Shown piece after piece: positions 9,143-19,092 of a stretch of DNA of 64,000 nt. Position 1 is the first letter of the stretch. Each line of letters begins with the position of its first letter. The notes under the pieces were generated by a model. The model made no database searches, was not told the DNA's origin, and saw only the letters and a list, made by a program, of their open reading frames with translations. The DNA is taken from assembly GCA_003598175.1 (NCBI GenBank), contig QZKN01000029.1:34179-98178 (forward strand), given 5' to 3'. Both the position numbers and the translations under genes were made by a program. Origin of the DNA: Candidatus Omnitrophota bacterium (GTDB lineage: Bacteria > Hinthialibacterota > Hinthialibacteria > Hinthialibacterales > Hinthialibacteraceae).

Positions 9143-9442
9143 ACACGGCCCAGCCGCGCTCCTCAAGCAATTCCCGTTTTTGATCGACGACTTTTTCATA
9201 CAGGATCATCGTAAAATAATACTCTCCGGCTAAATCATTGCATAAAATAAAGAAAGAAATGCTTGAGGCATGAGAAAAAGGGGATTCATGGATTCCCTCA
9301 AATGAGTCATAATCGATTGGGCCTGAATAACAAATTGAACGATATACCAAATCAAAGGGAGCAGCATGGATTGTCGCCGTCTCCGCGGCGTTCCGAATGG
9401 CCGGCAGGATGCCGGGCGCTACCTGCTGTTCAACGAATCGAT
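9143..9442. other. Divergent intergenic region before the NurA-type gene
   Basis: Lies between the start of the zinc-ribbon gene and the start of the nuclease gene, so it should hold two outward promoters; I could not place convincing -35/-10 pairs. Its right part (9371-9422) is an inverted copy of a dispersed repeat that also occurs at 20508-20552. Confidence 0.5.
9371..9422 (-). repeat. Dispersed CGCCGGCATCCTGCCGGC-type repeat
   Basis: Read on the minus strand it gives GCCCGGCATCCTGCCGGC followed by GCCGCGGAGACGGCGACA, matching 20508-20552 in order and content apart from a short spacer. Both halves can fold back on themselves. Its presence makes the extended N-terminus of the downstream reading frame unlikely to be protein. 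Confidence 0.6.
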
Positions 9443-10627
9443 ATGATTTCCTGGGTGCTACTACAAGAGCAAATTGAGCGATATGCGGAAAACCGTCTGC
9501 AAACCGAACGTGAATTTCGCGCATTAAAAAAGCATTATTTGCGCCTGTTTCATGGCGAACTATCCCCGAATTGGGAACAATGGAAAGAACGCGCCGCTGT
9601 CACGGACACGTCTCACCTGATTCCGGATTTCGATGAACCTCCCGATAAAAAATATTCTGTCGATGATTCTCCCTTTCCCTCCATTCTGATTGCGACGGAC
9701 GGCTCACAGATTTTTCCCAGTCGGCATGAAATCGCGCCGGTCGCGTTGATCAACATCAGTCGTATCCGCATCGATTATGCCAATTATCAGGAAGAGCCGT
9801 TGCTGGATTCCGTTCCGACGTTGTTTATGCAAGAAGATTTTAACGAATGGTTGGAGCGGGAACGCGAAATTTCGTTTGAAGAATTGGTTTCCGACCGGCG
9901 TACGCTTGATGAACTCTCTGTATTGGCTTCCTTGGCACAAAATGCAATCCAAAATGAAGGAAAAAACAGCACCATCCCCATTCTGGCTTTGACAGACGGA
10001 AGTCTGGTATTATGGCGGCTGGCGGGACGTTCCCAGCAGCGATATGAAAAAGCGATTCTCGAGCGTTATCTCGATTCCTTGAATCAATTTCAAGCATCCG
10101 GCGTTCCGGTTGCCGGCTACATCAGCAATTCCGGCAGCCGGGAAGTGGCGCAATTGATTCGCATGGTGGAAGAACGGCAGGAATACGCGACGCCGCCTGA
10201 ACCGTTGGTATGGAACGCGCAAACAGAATCGCCGCTGATCACGGATACGGTGATTTTTGCCTCCTTCCTGAAAGAGGGAGAGCGGTCCACTCTTTTTCAT
10301 TCCCGTTCAAAGATCTTACTACAATACGGGCGACACGGCGTCTCCTTTTTTTATCTGCACGTCGGCGACGAAATCGCCAAAATCGAGGTTCCCCAATGGG
10401 TGGCGCGAGATCGCCAATGGGTGGATCAAGTCGCGGCCGATTGTCTGCGGCAAGCGCGGCTGGGCGGCGGGTATCCGATCGTTTTGGCGGAAGCGCACGA
10501 GCAGGCGGTGATTCGCAAAGAGGATCGAGCGGCCTTTTACCTGTTGTTGGAAGAGTGTTTTTTACAGAAAGGATTATCGGCGAGGCTTTCACCGAAAGAA
10601 TTGAGGAAGAGAGTGTCAATTCTGTAA
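9443..10627 (+). CDS. NurA-domain nuclease
   Basis: NurA proteins are manganese-dependent 5'-3' nucleases that work with the HerA translocase in DNA end resection and in some defence systems. The 394-residue product shows the family hallmarks: the first acidic motif ATDGSQIFPSRHE at about 74-86, the second ALTDGSLVLWRL at about 181-192, the conserved VAGYISNSGS, and HVGDEIAKIEVPQW plus GYPIVLAEAHEQAVI near the end. I choose the ATG at 9443 because the longer frame (TTG at 9263) runs through a dispersed repeat; the ribosome site is weak either way. No HerA gene is in the window, which is unusual. The divergent partners are two uncharacterised genes. Confidence 0.8.
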   Translation: MISWVLLQEQIERYAENRLQTEREFRALKKHYLRLFHGELSPNWEQWKERAAVTDTSHLIPDFDEPPDKKYSVDDSPFPSILIATDGSQIFPSRHEIAPVALINISRIRIDYANYQEEPLLDSVPTLFMQEDFNEWLEREREISFEELVSDRRTLDELSVLASLAQNAIQNEGKNSTIPILALTDGSLVLWRLAGRSQQRYEKAILERYLDSLNQFQASGVPVAGYISNSGSREVAQLIRMVEERQEYATPPEPLVWNAQTESPLITDTVIFASFLKEGERSTLFHSRSKILLQYGRHGVSFFYLHVGDEIAKIEVPQWVARDRQWVDQVAADCLRQARLGGGYPIVLAEAHEQAVIRKEDRAAFYLLLEECFLQKGLSARLSPKELRKRVSIL

Positions 10628-10716
10628 ACGGTTACTCACTTTGTTCATCTGTCTCTGGCGGAGTTTCAATCCATGTGATGAGATGGGAATAGATACTCTG
10701 TATTATTTCTCGTCTG

Positions 10717-11349
10717 TCAACCTCCTAAAGTAGCGCTTGCGGGCACATCTCCGCCGAAACGCACGATGTCGCCCGGACTTTTCAGACCGTTCGATGGCGC
10801 GTAAAGCGTATTGTTGGCCAAGCTGACGTCATTGCTCAACGTGGCCCGCAAGGGCCAGTGCACGCCGCCCGAATCCTGATCGTCGGGTCCTTGCGATGTC
10901 AGGCCGAAACCGTTGGGAAGTTGGGAAAGAGTTACGCCGTAAGCGGAAGCGCCCCATACCTTCCCCCAATCACCGCGATAATACACGTATACGTACGTCG
11001 GATGAATGGCATGTTCCTGGTTGTTCCAAAAACGGCGCGGGATGAACGGATCTTCCATATTCACCGACGAAATGTAAGAAACCGGCGTGGTCAATTCGAC
11101 GACGTTGGCGATGTGATTGGCGGTATTCAGGACGCGGCGGTTATTCACCGGTTCGGGAAAGGTGTTGTTATCGATCCGATAACTGTCGATGGCGACCGCC
11201 AGAGAGCGAAGGTCGCTGCGCACCCGAGCAATTTTCGCCCGCGTCTGCGCATTCAGAAAATTGGGAACCGCAATCGCGGCGAGAATACCGATAATGGCGA
11301 CAACGATAAGTAATTCGATCAAAGTGAATGCTGTTTTTCCGATCGACAT
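10717..11349 (-). CDS. Type IV pilin-like / type II secretion pseudopilin (GspG-like)
   Basis: A 210-residue pseudopilin. The N-terminus has a short leader and the prepilin motif TAFTLIELLIVVAIIGIL, with the essential glutamate at +5 of the mature protein and alanine rather than the usual glycine at the cleavage position. The next segment AVPNFLNAQTRAKIARVRSD is typical of the large pseudopilin families of planctomycete-like bacteria. The C-terminal globular part contains DDQDSGG, possibly a calcium or surface loop. After processing it would sit in the inner membrane and enter a pseudopilus. No secretion ATPase or platform gene is nearby. GGGAGA lies before the ATG. Confidence 0.85.
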   Translation of the reverse strand: MSIGKTAFTLIELLIVVAIIGILAAIAVPNFLNAQTRAKIARVRSDLRSLAVAIDSYRIDNNTFPEPVNNRRVLNTANHIANVVELTTPVSYISSVNMEDPFIPRRFWNNQEHAIHPTYVYVYYRGDWGKVWGASAYGVTLSQLPNGFGLTSQGPDDQDSGGVHWPLRATLSNDVSLANNTLYAPSNGLKSPGDIVRFGGDVPASATLGG

Positions 11350-11437
11350 GTTCTTGTTCTCCCATTTCGTAATGTTTTACGCCTGCATAATGATATTGTC
11401 ATGATCGATTGATCACAACGATGGATGAAAAATGTAC

Positions 11438-11520
11438 TCCTTTTTCCCCCTTAATCCCCCCGTCAACGGGGGAAAATGGACTCCCGCCCCGTTGACGGGG
11501 AGGGTTGGGGAGGGGGACAT
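11438..11520. repeat. GC-rich dispersed repeat with CCCCGTTGACGGGG cores
   Basis: Contains CCCCCGTCAACGGGGG at 11457-11472 and GCCCCGTTGACGGGGAGGG at about 11487-11505 flanked by GGTTGGGGAGGGG, in opposite orientation to TTTTTCCCCCTTAATCCCCC on the left. The two halves can pair into a long hairpin. It lies between the groEL terminator and the pseudopilin gene and encodes nothing. Confidence 0.6.
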
Positions 11521-11540
11521 TTTCATATAAATACCACAAA

Positions 11541-11575
11541 ACGAAAGGGCCGTCCATTCGAACGGCCCTTTTTGT
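11541..11575 (-). terminator. Terminator downstream of groEL
   Basis: AAAGGGCCGT at 11544-11553 pairs with ACGGCCCTTT at 11562-11571 across an 8-base loop. On the minus strand it lies about 25 bases after the groEL stop and is followed by a T-rich stretch; the plus side is also T-rich, so it could act in both directions. Confidence 0.75.
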
Positions 11576-11599
11576 TTATAGAAACAGAAAATAGAAGGC

Positions 11600-13303
<1,704 letters not shown>

Positions 13304-13591
13304 TTATTCCATAATGGCGAGAATGTCGTCTTCACGAACAATCACGTGTTCGACGCCGTCGATTTTTATATCGGTTCCGCCATATTTGCTGATAAGAACA
13401 CGATCCCCCTTCTTCACATCCATCGCCACACGGCTTCCGTCTTCATTCCGTTTGCCCGGCCCGATCGCAATGACTTCGGCTTCCTGCGGTTTTTCTTTTG
13501 CCGTATCGGGAATAATGATACTCCCATGTTTTTCTTCCTGCAAATCCAGTCTTTTCACCAGTACTCTATCCGCGAGTGGTTTTACTGCCAT
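13304..13591 (-). CDS. groES: Co-chaperonin GroES
   Basis: The 95-residue lid of the GroEL chamber. It starts MAVKPLADRVLVKRLD and contains the mobile loop at about 17-32 (QEEKHGSIIIPDTAKEKP), the GDRVLISKYGGTDIKIDG core and the terminal VREDDILAIME. The ATG at 13591 is preferred over the upstream one because AAAGGAGTTTTTGTC precedes it and GroES proteins begin here. First gene of the groES-groEL operon. Confidence 0.97.
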   Translation of the reverse strand: MAVKPLADRVLVKRLDLQEEKHGSIIIPDTAKEKPQEAEVIAIGPGKRNEDGSRVAMDVKKGDRVLISKYGGTDIKIDGVEHVIVREDDILAIME

Positions 13592-13950
13592 GACAAAAAC
13601 TCCTTTCTCCTTACGCATCTATGTTTTTTTCATCTGCGATGCATTTTTATTCGCTGTTATACCTAGCAAAGTGAATGCCAATGAAAAATAATTGTTTACA
13701 TTAATTGAATGCGTTAAGCTAACTGCCTCAAAAATCAATACTTATCCATATCGAAATTGAAATGATATCAAGCCGGGCTGTCGAGAGTAACTCGTAACGC
13801 TTTAATAATTGCGCCAAAATGGCCTTTTCGGATTCGTATCCGTTAAAATGAGTGCGCCAGGTTGACAATCCTTTTAAAACACCTGACTATTTCCGTGGAT
13901 GTGCCCACATTGTTTCATCGCATGATAGGGAGGTAATGGAAAGGCGCTGC
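13592..13950. other. Intergenic region between groES and the O-antigen-ligase-like gene
   Basis: About 360 bases between divergent genes. Apart from the sigma-54-like motif for groES I see no conserved element, no CIRCE repeat and no structured RNA. The reading frame that runs into the membrane protein from 13852 has no signs of coding before 13951. Confidence 0.5.
13664..13681 (-). promoter_or_regulatory. Possible sigma-54 (-24/-12) promoter of groES-groEL
   Basis: On the minus strand the sequence TTGGCATTCACTTTGCTA fits the sigma-54 pattern, with GG and GC separated by exactly ten bases and a TTGC downstream block. A start about 12 bases on would give a leader of roughly 60 bases before groES. 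No CIRCE (HrcA) element was seen in the 13592-13950 interval. One-site matches of this kind can occur by chance. Confidence 0.35.
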
Positions 13951-15204
13951 ATGAGCGGATACCAATTCCATTCGGGATGCCACATGTTTATTTCAATCCT
14001 GCTACTCATATTGACAATCGTGTTTGTTGTTTTTTTCGCGGTGTTTCCACCAATCGGCGTGGCTGCTCTGTTATTCGCTTCGACTCTTGAACGGTGGACC
14101 TTATCGCTGTTTTCCTTTTCTTTCTCTGTTAACGAATGGCTGCTTATGCTCTTTCTGCCAGTGATGATCGGTCGGTTGGTCCTCGTTGAAAAAGACAAAC
14201 CATCGGAATGGTTTTATCGGCTTTTGATTTTCATTCTAGTGATTATTGCCAGTTCATTTTTCTCACTTCATCCTTTGCCGGCCATGAAAAATGCCTTTCT
14301 TCTCGCATCCTATATTGCGGCGGCGTATCTTGTCTGCCGTTTGCTTCATTCGACCATGCCGATAAAAACAATTTTGTGGATGCTAGGTGGTTGTCTTTTC
14401 CTTTCCTTTATTCTTTCCACACAACAATTGATCCGGCGAGTCGGATTCGAAGACATCTCACTTCACGGAGGATTTCGGGATGGAAATACCTATTCGTTCT
14501 TCATCGCCGTGCTTCTTCCATTCGTCGCCTGGAATGCACGTCATGCCGTTTCCGTACAGCGGGATACGTTCTGGATGGTTGTTTTTTTTGCGAGTGTGAT
14601 TTTTGGATTGAGTGGAGGTTCGAACAGCGGCATATTTCTTGTGGGAACGAGCGTGGCGCTCATTATTGCCGCCGGTGTTTTTGAAAAAAAGCAACTGCTC
14701 TGGTTTATCCCTGCGTTCGTTGTGTTTTTCATGATGATCATTTTCACGGATGCCGCGGATCGGTTGTTTGCCTTATCATCGACTCCACCTTTTCAATGGC
14801 GCTTGAACAGCAATCTCGCCGCCCTTTCGCTTTTTACCCAACATCCTTTTTTCGGTGTGGGCGCGGGACAATTCGAAGCCTATATTCAATGGACCCATCC
14901 GGACATCGTACCGCTTCTTTCCGCCGATTACTCCGCATTTTTTGTCATTCTTGCCGAAAGCGGCATCCTTGGAGGCCTTTCCTTCGCAGGCATTTTAGTT
15001 TATCTGTGTACCCGATTGTATCGCGCCTTTCGGGATTGCCACAATTTCGACTGCGCGGGCAAAACCATCCATCTCGCCGCTCTTTGTTCCCTAACGCTAT
15101 TTATGTTCGCATCCTTGATTCATTCGATTCACACCCATTTGTTTGCCTGGATTTTGTTGGGATTTTTGCATCGTTTGGGAGAACCGCTGAGAATGGATCG
15201 GTAA
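13951..15204 (+). CDS. O-antigen ligase/polymerase-like membrane protein
   Basis: A 417-residue polytopic inner-membrane protein with about 10-12 hydrophobic segments. The segment order, the long periplasmic loop before the last helices, and the motifs RDGNTYSFFIAVLLPF and ALSLFTQHPFFGVGAGQFE (the PxxGxG pattern of the Wzy/WaaL/RfaL superfamily) place it with O-antigen ligases and related polymerases, which join lipid-linked glycans. The ATG at 13951 has AAAGG six bases before it. It is a single gene between divergent and convergent neighbours, with no glycosyltransferase cluster in view, so the substrate is unknown. Confidence 0.75.
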   Translation: MSGYQFHSGCHMFISILLLILTIVFVVFFAVFPPIGVAALLFASTLERWTLSLFSFSFSVNEWLLMLFLPVMIGRLVLVEKDKPSEWFYRLLIFILVIIASSFFSLHPLPAMKNAFLLASYIAAAYLVCRLLHSTMPIKTILWMLGGCLFLSFILSTQQLIRRVGFEDISLHGGFRDGNTYSFFIAVLLPFVAWNARHAVSVQRDTFWMVVFFASVIFGLSGGSNSGIFLVGTSVALIIAAGVFEKKQLLWFIPAFVVFFMMIIFTDAADRLFALSSTPPFQWRLNSNLAALSLFTQHPFFGVGAGQFEAYIQWTHPDIVPLLSADYSAFFVILAESGILGGLSFAGILVYLCTRLYRAFRDCHNFDCAGKTIHLAALCSLTLFMFASLIHSIHTHLFAWILLGFLHRLGEPLRMDR

Positions 15205-15233
15205 AACCAATTGATTAGGGATTATTTGCATTC

Positions 15234-16379
15234 TCAGTTCAGCCGTAATGCTTTCCAATATTTTTTAGTCGGCGTGGGAGTGGGCGTTTGAGGCGTTGGA
15301 TTTTGCATCGGGAATTCACCGCTGGCGGGAGAAATGGTTGAGGAAGCGGCTTGAACCGCGTCCGGCAGTATGACCGGTTGACCGGTTACCTCTTCAATTG
15401 TTCCCGAAGACATTTGACCGGATGGAATCTGATCCAGCATTCGTTGTTGTTGGATCACTTCGTCTTTCAACAGATCGGAAAATATGGAATGATCGTCTTC
15501 CAGACCCAACCCGGGGCCTTTTATGGATGGGACAATCTGAAAAATCGTTTCCGTTCGCCGATTGGTTTTATTGAATCCGCGAAGAAAATATCCAATGATG
15601 GGTAGATCGCCGGCAATCGGCACTTTCCGCGTCAAATCGCCGGTATTGTCGGTATACAATCCGCCAATGTAGAGCTGCCGTTCGGATGGAACAATCACTA
15701 CGCTTTTAATGTTACGCGTCGTGACGACCGGGAGTTCGTATCGCAGGCCGTCGCCGCGATCGAAGACATCCAATCGACTGATTTCGCTGGATTCGATTTC
15801 CAAATTCATCAGGATGTTTTCACCCTCCAAAATGAGAGGAGTTACATTTAATTTAATGCCGGTTTTTCTCAGTTGCAGTTCCAATTTGGTTTGATTGCCC
15901 GACAATGTCAATTTCGTGGTGGGAAATTCTTCTCCGGAAGCCAGGCTGGCGGATTGCCCGTCGGAAACAAGAATCGTCGGATTGCTGATGACCGTGGCCC
16001 ATCCTTTTTGAATCGCTGTTTTGAGATTGAAATTGATGGTTCCATATTTGAATTTGGCAAAGTTGCCGGTGATGTCGAGAGCGGATATCGGCGAGTCCTG
16101 CACATTCTCGGTCCCGTGCAGAAACAAATTGCTTTCTCCAAAATCCGTGTTATCCGGATTCGGATCATATTCGTAAAAAATACCGAATTGTTCTTCATTA
16201 TTGTGCCGATATTCGATAATCGTGGCGGCAATCTCGACCATTTGGCCCGGCATTTCCTGCGCTTGAAGGTTCGTCAGCACGCACATGGCAACTAATAGGG
16301 GGATAACAAGAGAAAATCCCTCTCGAATGGTACACAACTTGAAGTCTATAAGTTTATATAAACAAATATGTTTCAGCAT
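15234..16379 (-). CDS. Short secretin-domain protein (second of the pair)
   Basis: 381 residues with an N-terminal signal or anchor (VIPLLVAMCVLTNLQAQ) and the C-terminal secretin domain found in GspD/PilQ: NLKTAIQKGWATVISNPTILVSDGQSASLASGEEFP split over the first strands, ELPVVTTRNIKSVVIVPSERQLYIGGL, and VPIAGDLPIIGYFLRG at the beta-barrel lip. The usual N0-N3 periplasmic domains are missing, so it is about half the size of a normal secretin. The tail is rich in proline and threonine. The ATG at 16379 has GGAGTGATC just before it, formed from the end of the upstream secretin gene, so the two are translationally coupled. Confidence 0.8.
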   Translation of the reverse strand: MLKHICLYKLIDFKLCTIREGFSLVIPLLVAMCVLTNLQAQEMPGQMVEIAATIIEYRHNNEEQFGIFYEYDPNPDNTDFGESNLFLHGTENVQDSPISALDITGNFAKFKYGTINFNLKTAIQKGWATVISNPTILVSDGQSASLASGEEFPTTKLTLSGNQTKLELQLRKTGIKLNVTPLILEGENILMNLEIESSEISRLDVFDRGDGLRYELPVVTTRNIKSVVIVPSERQLYIGGLYTDNTGDLTRKVPIAGDLPIIGYFLRGFNKTNRRTETIFQIVPSIKGPGLGLEDDHSIFSDLLKDEVIQQQRMLDQIPSGQMSSGTIEEVTGQPVILPDAVQAASSTISPASGEFPMQNPTPQTPTPTPTKKYWKALRLN

Positions 16380-16381
16380 GA

Positions 16382-17533
16382 TCACTCCGGCGTCGATCGA
16401 TCTAAAAACAGGGAACGGAATTGTTCCATCGGACTCGTTCCGATTTCGATTTCCTGGGCTCGTTTGTCTAATCGTTCACGTAATTGCTTGTAATCTCGTT
16501 CCTGCATGGATAGAGATTCTTCATAACTGTCGCCTTCCCATATATCCAAAATGGAAGGACGTATCATAATGTACAATTGCGAAACGGAGCTGACGTTGCT
16601 GCTGCTGCGAAACAAACGTCCAAGCAGCGGGATATCCTTCAAAATGGGAATTCCGGTTGATCGCTTGGTATTTGCGTCCCGAAACAAGCCGCCGATCAGA
16701 ATTCGCGCTCCATCCCGCAGCCATACGGAAGTGGTGAATTGCCGCGTATCCACAATCGGTTGCGCAAAACCCTCTTCCTCGCGAAATCGAGTGACCGTGG
16801 AGAGGTCCGTCTTCACTTCGGTAAGGATATATGGATTTTTTTGCTGCGCATCCATGGGCAGATAACCGATATAAGGGGTAATTTCAAGAGTTACGCCGGT
16901 CGTTCGAAAATCGGAGACGACGGTTTCCACATTTCCCAGACTGGCGCGCGCCAGGAAGGGTATCACATCTCCCGTGACCAAACGCGCGGAAACCCCCTCG
17001 ACAGTGATTAAAATGGGATTGGCGTGGATTTTCACGATTTGATCCTCCGCCAACGCCTGAAATACGGCATGAACATATCCGTCATCCTGCCGCAGGAAGG
17101 TTGCATTGATGTTGGCGCCGGTCGGGAGCAATAAATTCCGATTCCCGCTCCCCAAGACTCCCATATTGCTTTCAATGACAGGATCTCCTGCCATGTTGGA
17201 GCCTTGCACCGCCCCCATTTCGCCAAACAAATTGTAGACAAAACCGATATCGTCCTTATTCTTGATCAGAACTTCAAAAACATTGACTTCCAAAAACACT
17301 TGCAGAGGAAGAGATCTCTTTTGTTTTTGCTGTTGTTTGAGATAATTGTACAGTTTATCCAATTCCGCTTTCGCCAGATCTCCGGTTTTGTCATCTCGCT
17401 GTAGTTTCGGAGGACCGGCAACAGGAGGCGCTTCTTCGGCATTGAGCGGAAGCAAAATCAACGCCACTAATCCGCACGAAAACAACCATGTGATTCGAAA
17501 CCATTCAAACGACCGTCTAAATTTCATCACCAT
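16382..17533 (-). CDS. Short secretin-domain protein (first of the pair)
   Basis: 383 residues: signal peptide (LFSCGLVALILLPLNAEEA), a lysine- and glutamine-rich linker, one ring-forming-like module (QVFLEVNVFEVLIKNKDD), and the secretin domain with NPILITVEGVSARLVTGDVIPF, VDTRQFTTSVWLRDGARILIGGL and IPILKDIPLLGRLF. It would assemble as an outer-membrane ring. Its stop overlaps the following secretin reading frame, indicating co-expression and perhaps a mixed ring. Two half-size secretins side by side with a lipoprotein (17689-18648) but no secretion ATPase is unlike standard type II or type IV systems. The start has no clear ribosome site. Confidence 0.8.
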   Translation of the reverse strand: MVMKFRRSFEWFRITWLFSCGLVALILLPLNAEEAPPVAGPPKLQRDDKTGDLAKAELDKLYNYLKQQQKQKRSLPLQVFLEVNVFEVLIKNKDDIGFVYNLFGEMGAVQGSNMAGDPVIESNMGVLGSGNRNLLLPTGANINATFLRQDDGYVHAVFQALAEDQIVKIHANPILITVEGVSARLVTGDVIPFLARASLGNVETVVSDFRTTGVTLEITPYIGYLPMDAQQKNPYILTEVKTDLSTVTRFREEEGFAQPIVDTRQFTTSVWLRDGARILIGGLFRDANTKRSTGIPILKDIPLLGRLFRSSSNVSSVSQLYIMIRPSILDIWEGDSYEESLSMQERDYKQLRERLDKRAQEIEIGTSPMEQFRSLFLDRSTPE

Positions 17534-17544
17534 AATCAGTTTTT

Positions 17545-17623
17545 GTAGGATGGGTCATGCTGTTTGACCCATCGTTTTCCTATCCATTCTTTTGAATGGG
17601 TTGAACAACGTAACCCATCTACC
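17545..17623. repeat. Degenerate GATGGGTCA..TGACCCATC repeats
   Basis: Two imperfect hairpins in a row: GTAGGATGGGTCA with TGACCCATC (17545-17572), and GAATGGGTTGAACAACGTAACCCATC (17595-17619). They resemble the GGTGGGTTGAGC family near trpE and fill the gap between the lipoprotein and secretin genes. Confidence 0.5.
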
Positions 17624-17688
17624 TTCACTTCCATGCAGATCGTGATGGCGAATTTCATGTCGTTTAATCCACCCAACAATCCACAATC

Positions 17689-18648
17689 CTAGTCCTGGGA
17701 AAACACTTTCGTGGTAAATTTTCGAATATCGACCGCCGCCCCGCTGAATTGATCCATCAGCACGGAAAAATTCCGCGTTCCGCCGGCCCGCAACGCGCCT
17801 ACATTCACCATGCGCGTATCTTGAATCGCGTCGAAGAAATCATAAATGGTCACCTCGATCTGCACGTTGCGAACGTCTTGCATACCTCGATTTTCCACCA
17901 TTCCACTGACGCGCAGGAGTTCATATTCGCCCAGCCAATCGGACCGCTTCACTCGATCCAACTTCGCATTTTTAACCCGCACCGGCCCATCCCCTTCCAA
18001 TAAATCAAGCAAAGGCTCGCGGAGTGTAAAATGGCCGGACGGATCGATGCGCACTCGATTACGCAATGTGCTTTGTTGTAAATACTCCGGTTGAAGAACG
18101 GCGGCCTGTTCATAGTAAGAAACGGATTCACGAAATCGGCCGGCCGCCCAGTACAAATCGGCCAGATGGTAATGAAATTCCGCACGGGTGGGTTCTCGAA
18201 CGATCCATTCCTCATAGCGCTGTATTTCTTTCAATAGATCGCTTCTTCTCTCGGCGATTTGCAGATTTTTCTCATCCAGTTTTTTCTCGCAGATCTCGAT
18301 GATTTCCTTGGCTTCGTTTGTGCGTGGATGATCCGGGTATTGATCCGTAAATGTCGTTAATGTTTTTAACGCTTCGGAATATTGTCCCAAAAAATAATGG
18401 CACAGGCCGAGTTTATAACGAGAATAAGGAACGTCTCCCTGATCCGAATCTTTCGCGTAGACGATGCCCGAATATTTCAACATGGCGGTTCGATATTGCC
18501 CTTGCTCGAAATACCGGTCCGCGTCGGAAACACTTCGTTCCATGTGACGATCGATGCGGATCGATTTCGGAGAATGTCCCGTCGTCGTGCAAGCCGCCAA
18601 AAAAAGAGCCGCCGATACAATCAATGCGAGGCGCATTTGGAATTTCAC
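17689..18648 (-). CDS. TPR lipoprotein with C-terminal FxLYD-like domain
   Basis: 319 residues with a lipoprotein signal (ALFLAACTTTGHSP, lipid on the cysteine). Tetratricopeptide-like helices follow at about 40-110 (DADRYFEQGQYRTAMLKY, LGLCHYFLGQYSEALKTL) and again at about 155-190 (AEFHYHLADLYWAAGRF). The C-terminal 110 residues form a strand-rich module (LRVSGMVENRGMQDVRNVQI, GALRAGGTRNFSVLMD) like FxLYD domains. Placed upstream of the two secretin genes on the same strand, it could act as their pilotin or assembly platform in the periplasm, an inference from context and from the known use of lipoprotein pilotins by secretins. Confidence 0.7.
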   Translation of the reverse strand: MKFQMRLALIVSAALFLAACTTTGHSPKSIRIDRHMERSVSDADRYFEQGQYRTAMLKYSGIVYAKDSDQGDVPYSRYKLGLCHYFLGQYSEALKTLTTFTDQYPDHPRTNEAKEIIEICEKKLDEKNLQIAERRSDLLKEIQRYEEWIVREPTRAEFHYHLADLYWAAGRFRESVSYYEQAAVLQPEYLQQSTLRNRVRIDPSGHFTLREPLLDLLEGDGPVRVKNAKLDRVKRSDWLGEYELLRVSGMVENRGMQDVRNVQIEVTIYDFFDAIQDTRMVNVGALRAGGTRNFSVLMDQFSGAAVDIRKFTTKVFSQD

Positions 18649-19092
18649 GAATTTCTCTCCATCAATCCTTCAAACGGTTCAAACACATGGAATCGCTCGC
18701 GGATTCGTTTTCTGTGGATCGCTCCAAACAGAGTGTTACGATCTTTGGCATTCTATCCCATTTTATAACAGAATATTTTACGGCCAAGCTCTATTTTTTA
18801 TTTCTCGACGCCGCAAGGGCAATCGGACGGCGGAAAAAATACGAATCCACTTCTATTCGACGTTATCCTGCTTTTGATATTCATTTTTTTGATCTCTTGA
18901 GTCGCTTCGATTGCCATTCCCATGATTTCCCACCTCAACGAACAAGAGAAGCAGGTTATAATGCTCATCACCGGATCGAATCAACCGTCAATCGGCGTCA
19001 AAGAGAGTTACTCATTATTGATAGAATCGTTGATTTCTCGATGTCAACTAAAAAAAATACATTTACGATTTTTGTATAAGGAGCAGAATCCG
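18649..19092. other. Divergent intergenic region of about 440 bases
   Basis: AT-rich sequence between the lipoprotein gene and a secreted protein gene. It should contain two promoters; hexamers such as TATAAT near 18958 are present but not with a well-spaced -35. An open frame from 18922 extends into it, but the ribosome site and signal peptide at 19093 argue that it is non-coding. Confidence 0.45.

Noticed and set aside
9024..9524. 166-residue minus-strand frame overlapping the start of the zinc-ribbon gene
   Set aside because: It crosses a dispersed repeat and the 5' end of the nuclease gene; part of it looks protein-like (EKVVDQKRELLEERG), so an old frameshift cannot be excluded, but the evidence is too weak.
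13592..13950. CIRCE element before groES
   Set aside because: No TTAGCACTC/GAGTGCTAA-type inverted repeat was found in either strand.
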